47,144 nt of DNA from JABAAI01 sp965242745 (GCA_965242745.1 CBDETG010000037.1:1-47144), one strand, 5' to 3'; positions 25,735-35,600 are shown, counted from the first letter of the stretch. Numbers and translations are program-made. The notes: generated by a model from the sequence alone, not told the origin.

Positions 25735-27471
25735 CTATTCCAAGCCCTGCTCCAGACGCCGCGCTGTTTCGAAGTCTTCTTGGGCGCCCGCAGGATCACC
25801 TGAGGCTTGTTTAGCTGTCCCGCGATTGTAATACGCTTCGGCAAACTTAGGGTCTATCGCAATAGCTCTGCTGCAATCCTCTATGGCCTCGGCATACTTT
25901 TTTAGTGCGATCTTTGATTCCCCGCGATTGCTATATACTGCGGCTGACTTAGAGATCGCAATGGCTCTGTCGTAATCCTCTATGGCCTCGGCATACTTTT
26001 TTAGATTGTATTTAGTTGCCCCGCGATTGTTATATGCTGCGGCAAACTTAGGGTCTTTCTCAATAGCTTTACTGTAATCCTCTATGGCTGCGGCATACTC
26101 TTTTCGCGCATCTTGAGCTAAGCCACGCGCATTATATGCCATAGCATAGTTAGGATTTATCGCAATGGCTTCATCGCAATCTGCTATGGCCTCGGCATAC
26201 TTTTTTAGTTTGTACTTAGCCACACCGCGATTGCAATATGCCTTAGCATAATCAGAGTCTTTCTTAATGGCTTCATCGTAATCCTTTATGGCGCCCGCAG
26301 GATCACCTGAGGCACGTTTTGCATTCCCGCGATTGTAATATGCTGCAACATAGTTAAGATCTATCGCAATGGCCTTGCTGTAATCTTCTATGGCTTCAGA
26401 ATAACGTTCTTGCTGTGCTTTTGCATTCCCGCGATTGTAATATGCTACGGCATCCTTAGGCTCTATCGCAATGGCTCTGCTGTAATCCTCTATGGCTGCG
26501 GCATACTTTTTTAGCTCGTCTTTAGCTGCCCCACGGTTAGTATATGCTACGGCAAACTTAGGCTCTATATCAATAGCTCTGCTGTAATCCTCTATGGCGC
26601 CTGCATGATCACCTGAGGCACTCTTAGCATTCCCGCGATTGTTATATGCTGCGGCAAACTTAGGGTCTTTCTCAATGGCTTCGCTGTAATGGTGTATGGC
26701 CTCCTCATAATGCCCTTGCTTTTCTTGGGCAAAAGCAGTATAAAAGTCCTGCTGCGCTGATTCGAAATTCTTGTCATTGGCAATAAAGCCAAAGAGATCG
26801 GGGAACATTGTATCTCGATTGATATTATGGCATCGATCCAAGAGCTCCAATATCGCTTTTTTGTATTCTTTCTTTATCTCTACTAAGCGCACATGTTTTT
26901 CTTCTATATAACCGAGGGGCGCATGGACAAAAATACTGCTTTGGGCGGCGACGCGCTCATGCGCATGTTGCATTGCTCTGGGCCTGATGATTGCCGCCTT
27001 GCCGAGGAGCGCTGGATTGCCGGCGATTCTTGCCCTGCGAATGTTATCATAATGAATCTCGTCGACCTCCTCCATCGTATCCTTGTCTACGATGATCAGC
27101 TCCGCCTTCTCATCAAAAACGCCATCGCAGGCAAAAAACAGGGCCACATACAGGCTTTCACTAAAATCAATCAGCGTCGTCTCTGCCTCGAAGTGCCGCA
27201 GCTCCGTCAGTATCCCGATATTGCTGTAATGTTGCGGGAAACGGCGGCGCGCTTTGTCCACGACTTCTTTTTCGATCTCAACGGGGGCAATGTATCTGCT
27301 CTCTATATGCGCAAAAATCTCATCATAATTGCGATAGATGACTGAGCTGATGCGGCCTGCTCCCTTCGCTGGGAAGACTTCTTTGGTACCGCGGAATATG
27401 TATTTCTTGCCGTCCGCCTTAGCCAGCAGACTCTGCTCGATCTTTTCTACAAACTTCTTTCCATCACTCAC
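25735..27471 (-). CDS. FRG-domain protein with ten C-terminal TPRs
   Basis: Residues about 20-140 form an FRG domain: YIFRGTKEVFPAKGAGRISS, then LTELRHFEAETTLIDFSESLYVALFFACDG and KAELIIVD. FRG domains occur in phage-defence contexts. Residues about 240-578 are ten TPR units of 34 residues (AYNNRGNAKSASGDHAGAI, EDYSRAIAIEP), nearly identical to each other, encoded by roughly 102-bp DNA repeats. The start is GTG 27471 and there is no ATG nearby; GGAGG is about 11 nt upstream, inside the end of the methyltransferase gene, whose stop is 7 nt away. The two are surely co-transcribed. The TPRs may bind a partner or trigger; that is inference. Confidence 0.88.
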   Translation of the reverse strand: MSDGKKFVEKIEQSLLAKADGKKYIFRGTKEVFPAKGAGRISSVIYRNYDEIFAHIESRYIAPVEIEKEVVDKARRRFPQHYSNIGILTELRHFEAETTLIDFSESLYVALFFACDGVFDEKAELIIVDKDTMEEVDEIHYDNIRRARIAGNPALLGKAAIIRPRAMQHAHERVAAQSSIFVHAPLGYIEEKHVRLVEIKKEYKKAILELLDRCHNINRDTMFPDLFGFIANDKNFESAQQDFYTAFAQEKQGHYEEAIHHYSEAIEKDPKFAAAYNNRGNAKSASGDHAGAIEDYSRAIDIEPKFAVAYTNRGAAKDELKKYAAAIEDYSRAIAIEPKDAVAYYNRGNAKAQQERYSEAIEDYSKAIAIDLNYVAAYYNRGNAKRASGDPAGAIKDYDEAIKKDSDYAKAYCNRGVAKYKLKKYAEAIADCDEAIAINPNYAMAYNARGLAQDARKEYAAAIEDYSKAIEKDPKFAAAYNNRGATKYNLKKYAEAIEDYDRAIAISKSAAVYSNRGESKIALKKYAEAIEDCSRAIAIDPKFAEAYYNRGTAKQASGDPAGAQEDFETARRLEQGLE

Positions 27472-27478
27472 GTTTATA

Positions 27479-30400
27479 TCAGCCTCCCTTCAGCTTTGCA
27501 TAGCATTGCATCACGCCTTCTTTGATTGCCTCCATGCGCTCGCGCTTTTTTTTGTCCTGAGGCGCAAAGCTGGCCAGCACGTGCCGCAGCTCGTCGGCGC
27601 TCAGCTGGTAGACCTTGGCGACCATGGCGTCAATCTCGTTTTTGGCGCGCTGGCGCTTTGCCTCAGTGAGGAGGCCGTGCGTCTTGTGCGTGGCTTTTTT
27701 GCCGAAGAACTCTTGCAAAAGGCGATCATAGGCTGCGCTTGTGGAAACAAGGGAGGCCGCCCTTTCGATGAGGGGCTGGCAATAGGGATGCGCAGCTGCG
27801 CTGCGCCAGCGCGGCAGGGGGCAGGACAAAACAAAGGCGGAGCTGAGATTCATCGCAATCTTTTGGCGTATAAAACAATCGATTACGAAGCTGTTGCAAA
27901 AGGCGCATAGCAGAAGGGCGGCGCCGTTGCGGCTGAGCACGGCGCCTTTGGCTGCGGGCGCCGTCACATAAAAGTGGCTGATGCTGTTCCCCGTAAAGAC
28001 TTGGGGCGGCAGGAGGGCCATGATCCAGGTGCGCTCATAGCCGATTATATTACGAAAGGCGAGGCGGTAGTCCTCGTATGGCAGGCGCGCCGCCCCTTCG
28101 TCTTTTGCAGCGCCCTTGCGCTGTAGCAGGGGCTGCGCCTTCTTTACATTGATCCAGTATCGCGGCTTTTCGTAATAGCTGTCGTACTGCCAGAGCATCT
28201 TGCCTTCATACAAGGGCAGATGGCGGGAGCCATCGGGCCCCTGCCAGCTCAGCGTTTTTTCATCCCAGCGCGCCTTTTTCTTTAGGGGCCCCTCCTTCTC
28301 AAACAAATAGGCGTGGTTGGTCATATGAAACTCGTTTGCAAAACGTACAGACCAGCTCTGGGGCGCCTCTTCTTCTAGGCGCGGGAAGGCGCTCAGCTTC
28401 TCACTGAGGCGCACATCCCTTTCTGACTTGTATTCCATGATGCTGAGGCTTTGGGGATTGAGCTTTTGGATGAGCTGGGGCTTAAGCTGCACGTAGGGGC
28501 CCTGTTTTTGGGCGGCCTCCTGCAGGGCCTCAAAGCTGCGCAGCATGAAGGCGGCCCCAAAGCCCTGCGTTTTTGCGCCGCAGCTCAGGCTCAGTAAAAC
28601 GAACTTATAGCTGCGGTGTACGTTTTCAAAGATGCCCTCCTTGTTCTCAAAGCCGTAGAGGAAGTGCAGGCGGGTTTTTTCTAGAAATTCCCTGCGCAAG
28701 TCAGCGCAGCCCGCATCCGTATAAAAGCCGCTGGGGATGACGATGCCCAAACTGCCCTTATCACCCAGAAGATAGTAGCTGCGCTCCAAAAATAGCTTGT
28801 AGAGATTGATGTCGCCCTTGCCTCGCAATGGATAAAAGGGCATTTTGCGAAAGTAGTCTGACATAGCCGAGATGCGGCAGTTGTACTGGAGCCAGCTGCT
28901 TTTTAGTTTGCTGTCTTTTTTGAAGAGCCTGGCTACTGCCTTTTTGGCCTCGTTTTTGTCTAACTTGCGAAAATCCTGAATGCGCTGCTCAAAGAATTCC
29001 TGACTGTTGGGCTTCCACGCCTCCCAGGGGGGATTTAGCAAAACTATGTCGAAGCCGCCGCCTCCCTGCAGGGCTGGGAAGAGGTATGCCCAGTGCAGCG
29101 CCTTCAGGTCGCGCTCCGTATTTAGGCGAAATGCCCGCAGCTCCTTTTTTGCCTCTAAGTCCTTTGCAAAATCAATAAAGTCGACCTTGTCCTTCGCTGC
29201 TATAGAGCGCATGCACATCGCCTGCTCTAAATAGGGCCCCAGCAGGCCGGTGATTTTTTGCTCCAGCTCGTCTATCTTCCTGCGCAGGCTCAGGGCGGTC
29301 TGCGTGTCCTTTTCGTTCTCGTATGCAAAGATCAGGCTGCCGTGTTTTTTTAGGAGCGGGCTCATGTTTTGCATATCGCATAGGCACTGTTTTTGGCCCT
29401 TCTTTTTTTCTTCTATCAAAAGATTGCTGATGCTGCGCTCGTCCAAAAAGCCGGTCAGGGCGTTGCCTGCGCGTATGTTAAAATCGATATTCGGCAGGGG
29501 CTCCGGGATGTCGCCCTGCATCTCGTTTGCCATGCCCAGAAACAAGCGCAGCTTGGCGACTTCGGCGGCCTCTTCTAGGAGATCAAGGCCGTATATGCAG
29601 CGCTGCACGATAAAGCGCGCCGCCCTGTAAGGCCTCTCAGAGACGACAGCAAGCGCGTAGTCCTTAGCAATGTGGCTGCGCAATTTCGCAAAATGAGCGG
29701 CATCGGCGCGCTCTATGAGCTTGAGGTGCAGGCTGCGCAAAACGTACATGGCGCGCACCAGAAACTCGCCGGAGCCGCAGGCAGGATCACAAATGCGCAG
29801 CGTGCGTAATTTCTCATAAAAGCTGAGCAGCGCAATTTCGCTTTCGTTTGTGATAAAATCGTCGAGGCGCTCGTAGGGCTTGCTCTGAGCCCGCAGGGCT
29901 TGGGCATAGTCCAGCAGATGCGTTGTAATGGTAGACTCGGTCAAGAATTGCGAGAATTGCGGCGGCGTATAGTAGACGCCCGCAGATTTGTTTTCTCCCA
30001 GTGAATTTTCAAAGATATAGCCTAAGATATAAGGATCAATGGCGTCGGCTCCCTCGCTCTGATCTTCGTTGATGCTCCATTCCCAGCTTTCAAAATACTG
30101 TAGGACCTTTCTAAAGCCCTCGTTATCGATTGTTATTTTAGGGCGCCCTTCTTCTTCCGATTCCAGGCGATGCGGCAAAAACAAGCCGCCGTTCAGGTAA
30201 GGAATGTCCTTCCCGACGATCTCCACATGCGCCGGCTGCCTTTGCTCCTGCGGCTGATTGATGCTCTCAAAAAAAAGTATCTTCAAAAAATCAGCGTAAA
30301 AGTTTTGCCCGCTCTGCTCATAGCTGCAAAACTTCTTCCATAAATAACGCTCATCTTCTTCGAGCAGCTTCTTGGCCTGCAAAAAATACAAAAAGATCAG

Positions 30401-30856
30401 CCTGTCTAAAACAACCTGCGTATAGAGGCGGCGCTCCTCGTCGCTGTCTATGCCGCTTATATGATTGGCCAGGGCGGTGCGCTTTTTTTTGTACTCGCTA
30501 TAAAAGCTCCTGGATACGTCACTGCGTTCAAAAAGGGCGTAAAAATCCGCCAAATTGTCATAGCGCAGACGCAGCAGGCGCTGCACGCTGAGCGGGATAT
30601 GGCTTGGGTCTTCTTTTTTGAGCTTGTCTTTTTGGATGATGTAGCGCTGCAGCCGCTCCCGGCCCTGGCTCTGGTCAATGCTGTGGCGCAGGAAGCGCCA
30701 TTCGCAAAAGTCATCGCTGATGGCCAGGCAGCAAAAACGCCCCGGCACGTAGCTTCTGGCGATGCGCTCCACTCGTGAGCGGTCTTCGTTTTGATCCAAG
30801 AGATATATCTCAATATAGTTTTCTGCTGCTGATCTCAAGGCCCAGCCGCTTTGCAT
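27479..30856 (-). CDS. Eco57I-type N6-adenine DNA methyltransferase (type IIG/ISP-like or DISARM DrmMI-like)
   Basis: The 1125 residues carry the gamma-class motifs DPACGSGEFLVRAM (357-370, SAM binding) and NPPW (608-611, catalytic) in GGGFDIVLLNPPWEAW, with TPPQF near 297-301. The C-terminal third has target-recognition-like content (SVRFANEFHMTNHAYLF). The N-terminal quarter (RSRVERIARSYVPGRFCCLAISDDFCEWRFLRH) is standard for this class. No PD-(D/E)xK nuclease motif is evident to me, so cleavage may be by the PLD-helicase. The start is doubtful: ATG 30856 is the first in frame, but an upstream frame reads like the missing N-terminus (see 30810-31019). It leads an operon with the FRG-TPR gene. 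Confidence 0.88.
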   Translation of the reverse strand: MQSGWALRSAAENYIEIYLLDQNEDRSRVERIARSYVPGRFCCLAISDDFCEWRFLRHSIDQSQGRERLQRYIIQKDKLKKEDPSHIPLSVQRLLRLRYDNLADFYALFERSDVSRSFYSEYKKKRTALANHISGIDSDEERRLYTQVVLDRLIFLYFLQAKKLLEEDERYLWKKFCSYEQSGQNFYADFLKILFFESINQPQEQRQPAHVEIVGKDIPYLNGGLFLPHRLESEEEGRPKITIDNEGFRKVLQYFESWEWSINEDQSEGADAIDPYILGYIFENSLGENKSAGVYYTPPQFSQFLTESTITTHLLDYAQALRAQSKPYERLDDFITNESEIALLSFYEKLRTLRICDPACGSGEFLVRAMYVLRSLHLKLIERADAAHFAKLRSHIAKDYALAVVSERPYRAARFIVQRCIYGLDLLEEAAEVAKLRLFLGMANEMQGDIPEPLPNIDFNIRAGNALTGFLDERSISNLLIEEKKKGQKQCLCDMQNMSPLLKKHGSLIFAYENEKDTQTALSLRRKIDELEQKITGLLGPYLEQAMCMRSIAAKDKVDFIDFAKDLEAKKELRAFRLNTERDLKALHWAYLFPALQGGGGFDIVLLNPPWEAWKPNSQEFFEQRIQDFRKLDKNEAKKAVARLFKKDSKLKSSWLQYNCRISAMSDYFRKMPFYPLRGKGDINLYKLFLERSYYLLGDKGSLGIVIPSGFYTDAGCADLRREFLEKTRLHFLYGFENKEGIFENVHRSYKFVLLSLSCGAKTQGFGAAFMLRSFEALQEAAQKQGPYVQLKPQLIQKLNPQSLSIMEYKSERDVRLSEKLSAFPRLEEEAPQSWSVRFANEFHMTNHAYLFEKEGPLKKKARWDEKTLSWQGPDGSRHLPLYEGKMLWQYDSYYEKPRYWINVKKAQPLLQRKGAAKDEGAARLPYEDYRLAFRNIIGYERTWIMALLPPQVFTGNSISHFYVTAPAAKGAVLSRNGAALLLCAFCNSFVIDCFIRQKIAMNLSSAFVLSCPLPRWRSAAAHPYCQPLIERAASLVSTSAAYDRLLQEFFGKKATHKTHGLLTEAKRQRAKNEIDAMVAKVYQLSADELRHVLASFAPQDKKKRERMEAIKEGVMQCYAKLKGG

Positions 30857-31019
30857 CGCCTTCCAGCAGGCTTGGCTGAAGCCTTGCGTCTATGGAGAGA
30901 AAAAACTGCTTGAGCTCCTCTGAGCTTTGGATTGCTAAAAATTGCGCCTTGAGCTGGGCTGCCTTGTTTGGAGCGCTCAGAGCGGCGTTTGGCGTATTTT
31001 TGGCAGTACGGCGGGGCAT
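30810..31019 (-). pseudogene. Likely frameshifted N-terminus of the methyltransferase
   Basis: This 69-codon frame (MPRRTAKNTPNAALSAPNKA, then SSEELKQFFLS) runs into the methyltransferase in the next frame with a 47-bp overlap. The junction reads RLGLEIS here and SAAENYIEIYLLDQ in the methyltransferase frame, so removing one base near 30825 would join them. Related enzymes usually have 50-80 residues before this point. It could also be a separate small protein with coupled translation. It is duplicated at 31541-31798. Confidence 0.55.
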
Positions 31020-31076
31020 TCTAGTATGCTGCTTGCAGGAACTGCAATATAAAGCAGCACGTCAAGGTTGTTTTTG
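30859..31076. repeat. Direct repeat copy A (about 217 bp), second copy at 31638-31856
   Basis: Bases 30859-31076 and 31638-31856 match over their whole length at an estimated nine in ten positions, including GGCTTGGCTGAAGCC and the common end AAGCAGCACGTCAAGGTTG. Each contains the N-terminal 54 codons of the MPRRTAK/MSRRTAK frame plus about 55 bp upstream. The 561 bp between them hold one small ORF. Confidence 0.9.
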
Positions 31077-31162
31077 TAAGAATACAATTAGCAGATATTA
31101 CATGTCATGCAGAATCCATGCCTAAATTTATATGCGCTTAGCTACTGTGTGTACTAAGGTGA
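31077..31162. other. Short spacer after repeat copy A
   Basis: No gene. The end (31142-31164) is a degenerate copy of a motif CTACTGTGTGTAC--TGATC, repeated more exactly at 31191 and 31259 inside the next ORF. Confidence 0.4.
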
Positions 31163-31474
31163 TCAGTCTGTTTTCAAAGGCAGGCGTTTAGCTACTTTGC
31201 GTACAGAAAATATCTGATCTTCGTCAATGACTTTTATGAAAATGAGGTGGGGTTTACCTACTGTGTGTACAGAAAATATCTGATCTTCATATAAAAGCTC
31301 CCCCGCTCTATCAGCATCTTCCCAAGTATCAAAATATTGTATAATTACTTTCTTTTTCATCAAAGCATGCTTCCCTTTGTAATAACGAGTCATCATTCCC
31401 TGCTTCGCCATTTCCTTAAATACAGAAGCATTCGCATTTATTTCTTTTTGTTTCAACTTCTTTAGATCTTTCAT
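31163..31474 (-). CDS. Small hypothetical protein with an internal repeat, 103 aa
   Basis: A Lys-rich start (MKDLKKLKQKEINANASVFK) is followed by MTRYYKGKHALMKKKVIIQYFDTWEDADRAGELL and two similar blocks, YEDQIFSVHTVGKP and DEDQIFSVRKVAKR. The blocks are encoded by direct DNA repeats of about 30 bp at 31191 and 31259. I do not recognise a family. It is bracketed by the 217-bp repeats, so it may be a cassette inserted or left between them; an antitoxin-like or accessory role would be a guess. Confidence 0.5.
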   Translation of the reverse strand: MKDLKKLKQKEINANASVFKEMAKQGMMTRYYKGKHALMKKKVIIQYFDTWEDADRAGELLYEDQIFSVHTVGKPHLIFIKVIDEDQIFSVRKVAKRLPLKTD

Positions 31475-31540
31475 AATATTATATACAAAAAATAAGACTA
31501 CTTATTTAACCACTAATAAAAACTACCTTAAATTCATCAA

Positions 31541-31798
31541 TCATTCTTGTCCCCAATCTGTAAGCAACTGATTTCGTAGAATAAAAAGCGTTGTTTTCAT
31601 TCCCTTGCGCTGTAGTAATAGAGGGGGAGACGTAAAACCTTCCAGCAGGCTTGGCTGAAGCCTCGTGTCTCTGGAGAGGAAAAACTGCTTGAGCTCCTCT
31701 GAGCTTTGGATTGCTAAAAATTGCGCCTTGAGCTGGGCTGCTTTGTTTGGAGCGCTCAGAGCGGCTTTTGGCGTAGTTTTGGCAGTACGGCGGGACAT
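31541..31798 (-). pseudogene. Truncated duplicate of the methyltransferase N-terminus
   Basis: The first 54 residues (MSRRTAKTTPKAALSAPNKA through LQPSLLEG) repeat those of 30810-31019 with five changes. After LLEG the sequence is unrelated (FTSPPLLLQRKGMK) and not protein-like. It is a recombination remnant. It would still be expressed if copy B keeps the upstream signals of copy A. Confidence 0.7.
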
Positions 31799-31874
31799 TC
31801 TAGTATGCTACTTTCCATGAACTGAATATAAAGCAGCACGTCAAGGTTGTTTTTTGGGGGTGAATTTTTTATTC

Positions 31875-31902
31875 TTGACTAAAAAATTGGCGTGTATATA
31901 GT
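31875..31902 (+). promoter_or_regulatory. Candidate promoter of the ClpP-like gene
   Basis: TTGACT (31875-31880) and TATAGT (31897-31902) lie 16 bp apart, 20 bp before the ATG at 31923. The spacing and hexamers fit a sigma-70-type promoter. It starts just after the end of repeat copy B. Confidence 0.5.
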
Positions 31903-31922
31903 TGTATGTTGAGGTGATACTT

Positions 31923-32615
31923 ATGAATAAAGAGTGCTATGTAAGATTTTTGGCCGCAATCAATGCCCACTCTGTTGAACATTTACTGAAAATTATTGAT
32001 ACTAAAATTTCTGATGGCTATATACGCATCCACTTAATGATAAACTCACCAGGCGGCAGCGTGGCTCATGGGTTGGCGCTATATAATATCCTAAGAAGTA
32101 ACCCTATAGAAGTATATACTTACAATATAGGCTCAGTTGATTCGATTGGAGTCGTTGTTTTTTGCAGCGGCGATAGACGTTTTTCTGTGCCGAATGCACG
32201 GTTTTTAATCCATCCCGTGCAGCTCAATATACAAGGACATCATGTTTTTGACGAGCATGCGCTGAGTGAACGCACAAAAAGTATTAAAATCGATCAACAA
32301 AATATCGTAAACGTAATAGCGCATACAACTAATCAAGACGTAGAAGAAATTAAAAAGAAACTACATGAGAGAACAACATTTACGGCAGCAGAAGCCAAGA
32401 AACAATCATTAGTGGATAGCATAACGGAAATGCCTTTTATCCCACCAGACGCTGAAGTCATATCGATTCCTGAATCATCCGCTACTCCCCCCAACCCCCC
32501 GCAAATACGGCTCCCAGGTGGTTTGATAGTGGGAATCAATGATAATTTCACAAGTATTTTTGCAAATGGCGTCGGTTTTACGCATATGCAGTCTTGTTTC
32601 TCTAAAACTTTCTAA
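31923..32615 (+). CDS. ClpP-like serine protease
   Basis: The crotonase/ClpP fold is shown by INSPGGSVAHGLALYNIL (oxyanion loop), IGSVDSIGVVVFCSGDRRFSVPNARFLIHPV with the nucleophile Ser in DSIG and the catalytic His in LIHPV, and TFTAAEAKKQSLVDSI with a likely Asp. Length to the domain end is about 185 residues; a Pro-rich tail follows (SSATPPNPPQIRLPGG). I take ATG 31923 (230 aa) since GAGGTG lies 6 nt before it; a TTG at 31902 is in frame too. It is the only plus-strand gene in the island, converging on the helicase with 32 bp between. No ClpX/ClpA partner is nearby; lon is 3.8 kb away. Confidence 0.85.
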   Translation: MNKECYVRFLAAINAHSVEHLLKIIDTKISDGYIRIHLMINSPGGSVAHGLALYNILRSNPIEVYTYNIGSVDSIGVVVFCSGDRRFSVPNARFLIHPVQLNIQGHHVFDEHALSERTKSIKIDQQNIVNVIAHTTNQDVEEIKKKLHERTTFTAAEAKKQSLVDSITEMPFIPPDAEVISIPESSATPPNPPQIRLPGGLIVGINDNFTSIFANGVGFTHMQSCFSKTF

Positions 32616-32647
32616 AAGGGCCAGTTAGGCATATAGTTTCCATTTGC

Positions 32648-35600
32648 CTAGCCATCCATATAGATGGCAAAGCGCAGGCGCCAATGGATCTCATCAGCCC
32701 GGTATAGCTTCTCACTTAAGCTGGCGTCTTTTTCTATCTCCTGCTTGTAAAACTTCCCTAAGGCTTCTGCCAAAGGCCGATGGAGTTTGGGATGCGGCAC
32801 GCTGCCTAACTCGAAAGCCATATTACGAAAATCTTCTTGGAGCACGCGGAAGCGCAGCGCACTGCGCAGATCATGGATTTTTAATACGCGGTGCATGTCG
32901 TCCAGCTGGCCTTCTATGCCCAGCCCGCCTGCAATGCGGCGAAAGCTTGTGTCGTGGAGCAAACTGCCGTCCTTGCTTAGCAGCTGCTCTAATAAGCGAA
33001 GGAGCTTCGCCTGCACGCCTGTGAGCTCTTTGCTGCGTGCTCCCAGATTGGAGACTTTGTTTAGTTCTTTGCGCTCCGCTAAGATTTTTGCAAAAAAAGC
33101 ATCCAACCTCCGCTCCATTTCTTCAACCTGCTGCGGCTTTACAAAATGACTGCGGCGATAGCCTTCCTGCCGGCCAAAATCAAGGCTGAGGAAATCCGAG
33201 GGGGTCTCTTCTCTTGCCTTAAGCTCTGCGCCGTCTATCATGCACCAGTGCTGAGAAAAAATACGATCTTTGCTTTCGTTTTGGCGGCGGCCGTATATTT
33301 CATAGAAGCGATACAGCTGCTGCGGGTTTTTGCTCGTGATCGTGTAGTAAGCTGCTTGTCTACTATCACCCATGCTGGCTTTGAACTCAGCAAAATCGCT
33401 TTTACGGACCTTGTTATCCAGCGCGCTGCGATACAGAGCGTTACGAAAAAAGTCGTCTGGAGTCTCGCCCTGCACCTTTGCCAGCATTGCATTAGGGCGC
33501 TCAAACTGAGAAAGCTGCCCGGCCTCCTGCATGCGCTGGTATTCCACGCCTATCTCTTTGATACTGAGCTCCTCTTCCTCGCTTGATAAGATAGCCATTT
33601 CTTTACCCACCAGCACTCCCACTTGTTTGATCTTGGCTGCTAATTTTTCAAGCAAAGGCAGAAAGTTACCAAAACTCTCGTCCGGTACCAGATTGATGAC
33701 GCGTACCTGATTGCTTGAGCCTATGCGATTTATGCGCCCTACGCGCTGCACAATGCGCATGGGGTTCCACGGCAGGTCAAAATTGATAAGCAGATTCGCA
33801 TCCTGTAAGTTTGCGCCTTCAGATAAAACGTCCGTTGTTATCAAGAGGTCGAGCTGTTTTTCATCGGCTATCTGCCCTGCCAGACCCTGCCCCATAGGCG
33901 CAAAGCGCTCTAATGTTTCACGAAGCTTGTGATCATTGCTGTAGGTAGCTGCAAAGCGCAAATCCAAGCTGCCCTTAGCCACAGCTTCCCGCAGGCAGGC
34001 CTCCAAGTAATAAGCCGTATCCTTGAAGCCGGTAAAAACTAGGCATTTCACGAAGCGTTCACTTTTGAGCTTCTTAATAAAACAATCGATTTTCGGATCG
34101 ACAATGCTCAAAGCATTGTCCTTATCTTTGCATAATGGCGCTAAGCGCTGCTCAATAAACGCTTCGATCCTTGCAGTATCTTCGTTTATCCACCTGCGCA
34201 CATCACTCGGCTTGATGGTGCGGCGGTACTGCGCCTGCTCTGCGCCGGCCAAGTCGTCCTTGCTCTGAGAGAACAATTCTTCACCCTCATCTACAGGCTG
34301 GATATGCGTTTCTTTCTTATATTGATTGTATTCTTTGATGATCTCCTCCAAGTCATTCCCTTGATCCAAGGCGGCTAAGAGTTCCTTTTCCTTTTGCAGA
34401 ATGTTTTGTAAGGAGCAGTAAAAAGCATAGAGGCTGGACTCTATGCGCTTAAAAAGCAAGATCAAGAAAAGCCCTGCCAGGGCCCGCCCCGATTCCAAGT
34501 TCGGATTGGACAGCAATATATGAGGTAAATGCAGTTTTTCAAGAAAGTCCCCTAATGCCGCAAAGAGCTTCACAGAGCCTTCGGGATAAACATATTTTTC
34601 CTTATATACTTTTGGATCATAAAAAATCAGAGGCTTGCCGCCGATCTCTATATTCTTGTAGCGAGTCTTTAAGGTCGAACGCATGCGTAAGAGCATCACC
34701 TCATTGAGTATGTTCTGCACTTTGTCAAAATTGGGCTGATAATCCGCTTCGCTTTCAATCTCTGAGAGTTTTTTCTTTTTCTTGAGATCATTAAGTCTGC
34801 TGAGTAATATATCAAAGCTCTTGGGAGTAAAGCCCGCATTGAGCAGACGGGTGTCAGTAACGCATAATTGGGACAGGTTTTTCAAATCGCGCAGGGAATT
34901 ATTAAATGGCGTTGCGCTCAATAATAAAACATGCGGTCGCTTGGCTGCCTGATTGATTAAGGTAGTCAAATTTCTATAAAAATTGGTATGATGGTTGCGC
35001 GCATTATGCGCTTCGTCAATTACAAGCAGACCCAGCTGCTTTTTGCCGCTGATCACGCTGCGCCATTCACGCGCATTTTGTTTTAATTTCCCGTGCGAAA
35101 TAAACTGCAGCCGCCCATTCACTTCCAGCTGAAAATCTTCTTCGAGAGTTTCCTTCCATTGCAAGATGAGTTTCGGAGGTATAACTACAAGTATATTTTC
35201 GCCTTTCTCGTAATAGCGCCTGATGACCTCGGCGACAGTAAAGGTTTTACCTAATCCTACCGAATCGCAAAGCAAGGCGCCGCCCAAGCGTTCCAATTTG
35301 CTTAGAAGATTCTGCGCTCCCACTCGTTGAAACTCAGCCAAAACATCTCTTGGTCTGTCCAGTTCCTTTCCTAATATATTGTCCAAAAAATATTGGATCA
35401 AAAGCAAAAACATCTGGTATGGTTGGCAGCATACAAGATAGAGATCTTGGTATTTTTTCTTGTGAGCTATATTTTGCTTCAGTAAGCTGAAAAGCTCTTC
35501 TTTAATGTCTTCAGTATTTTTCTGCCAAAATGTATCAAACCATGTCTGCAACTCGCCGTAATATAGCTTACCTTCCTGACCTATGCTCAATTCATTGTTT

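Noticed and set aside
29250..29630. Plus-strand frames inside the methyltransferase
   Set aside because: Cys/Ser/Phe-rich antisense shadows of a gene with clear SAM and catalytic motifs.
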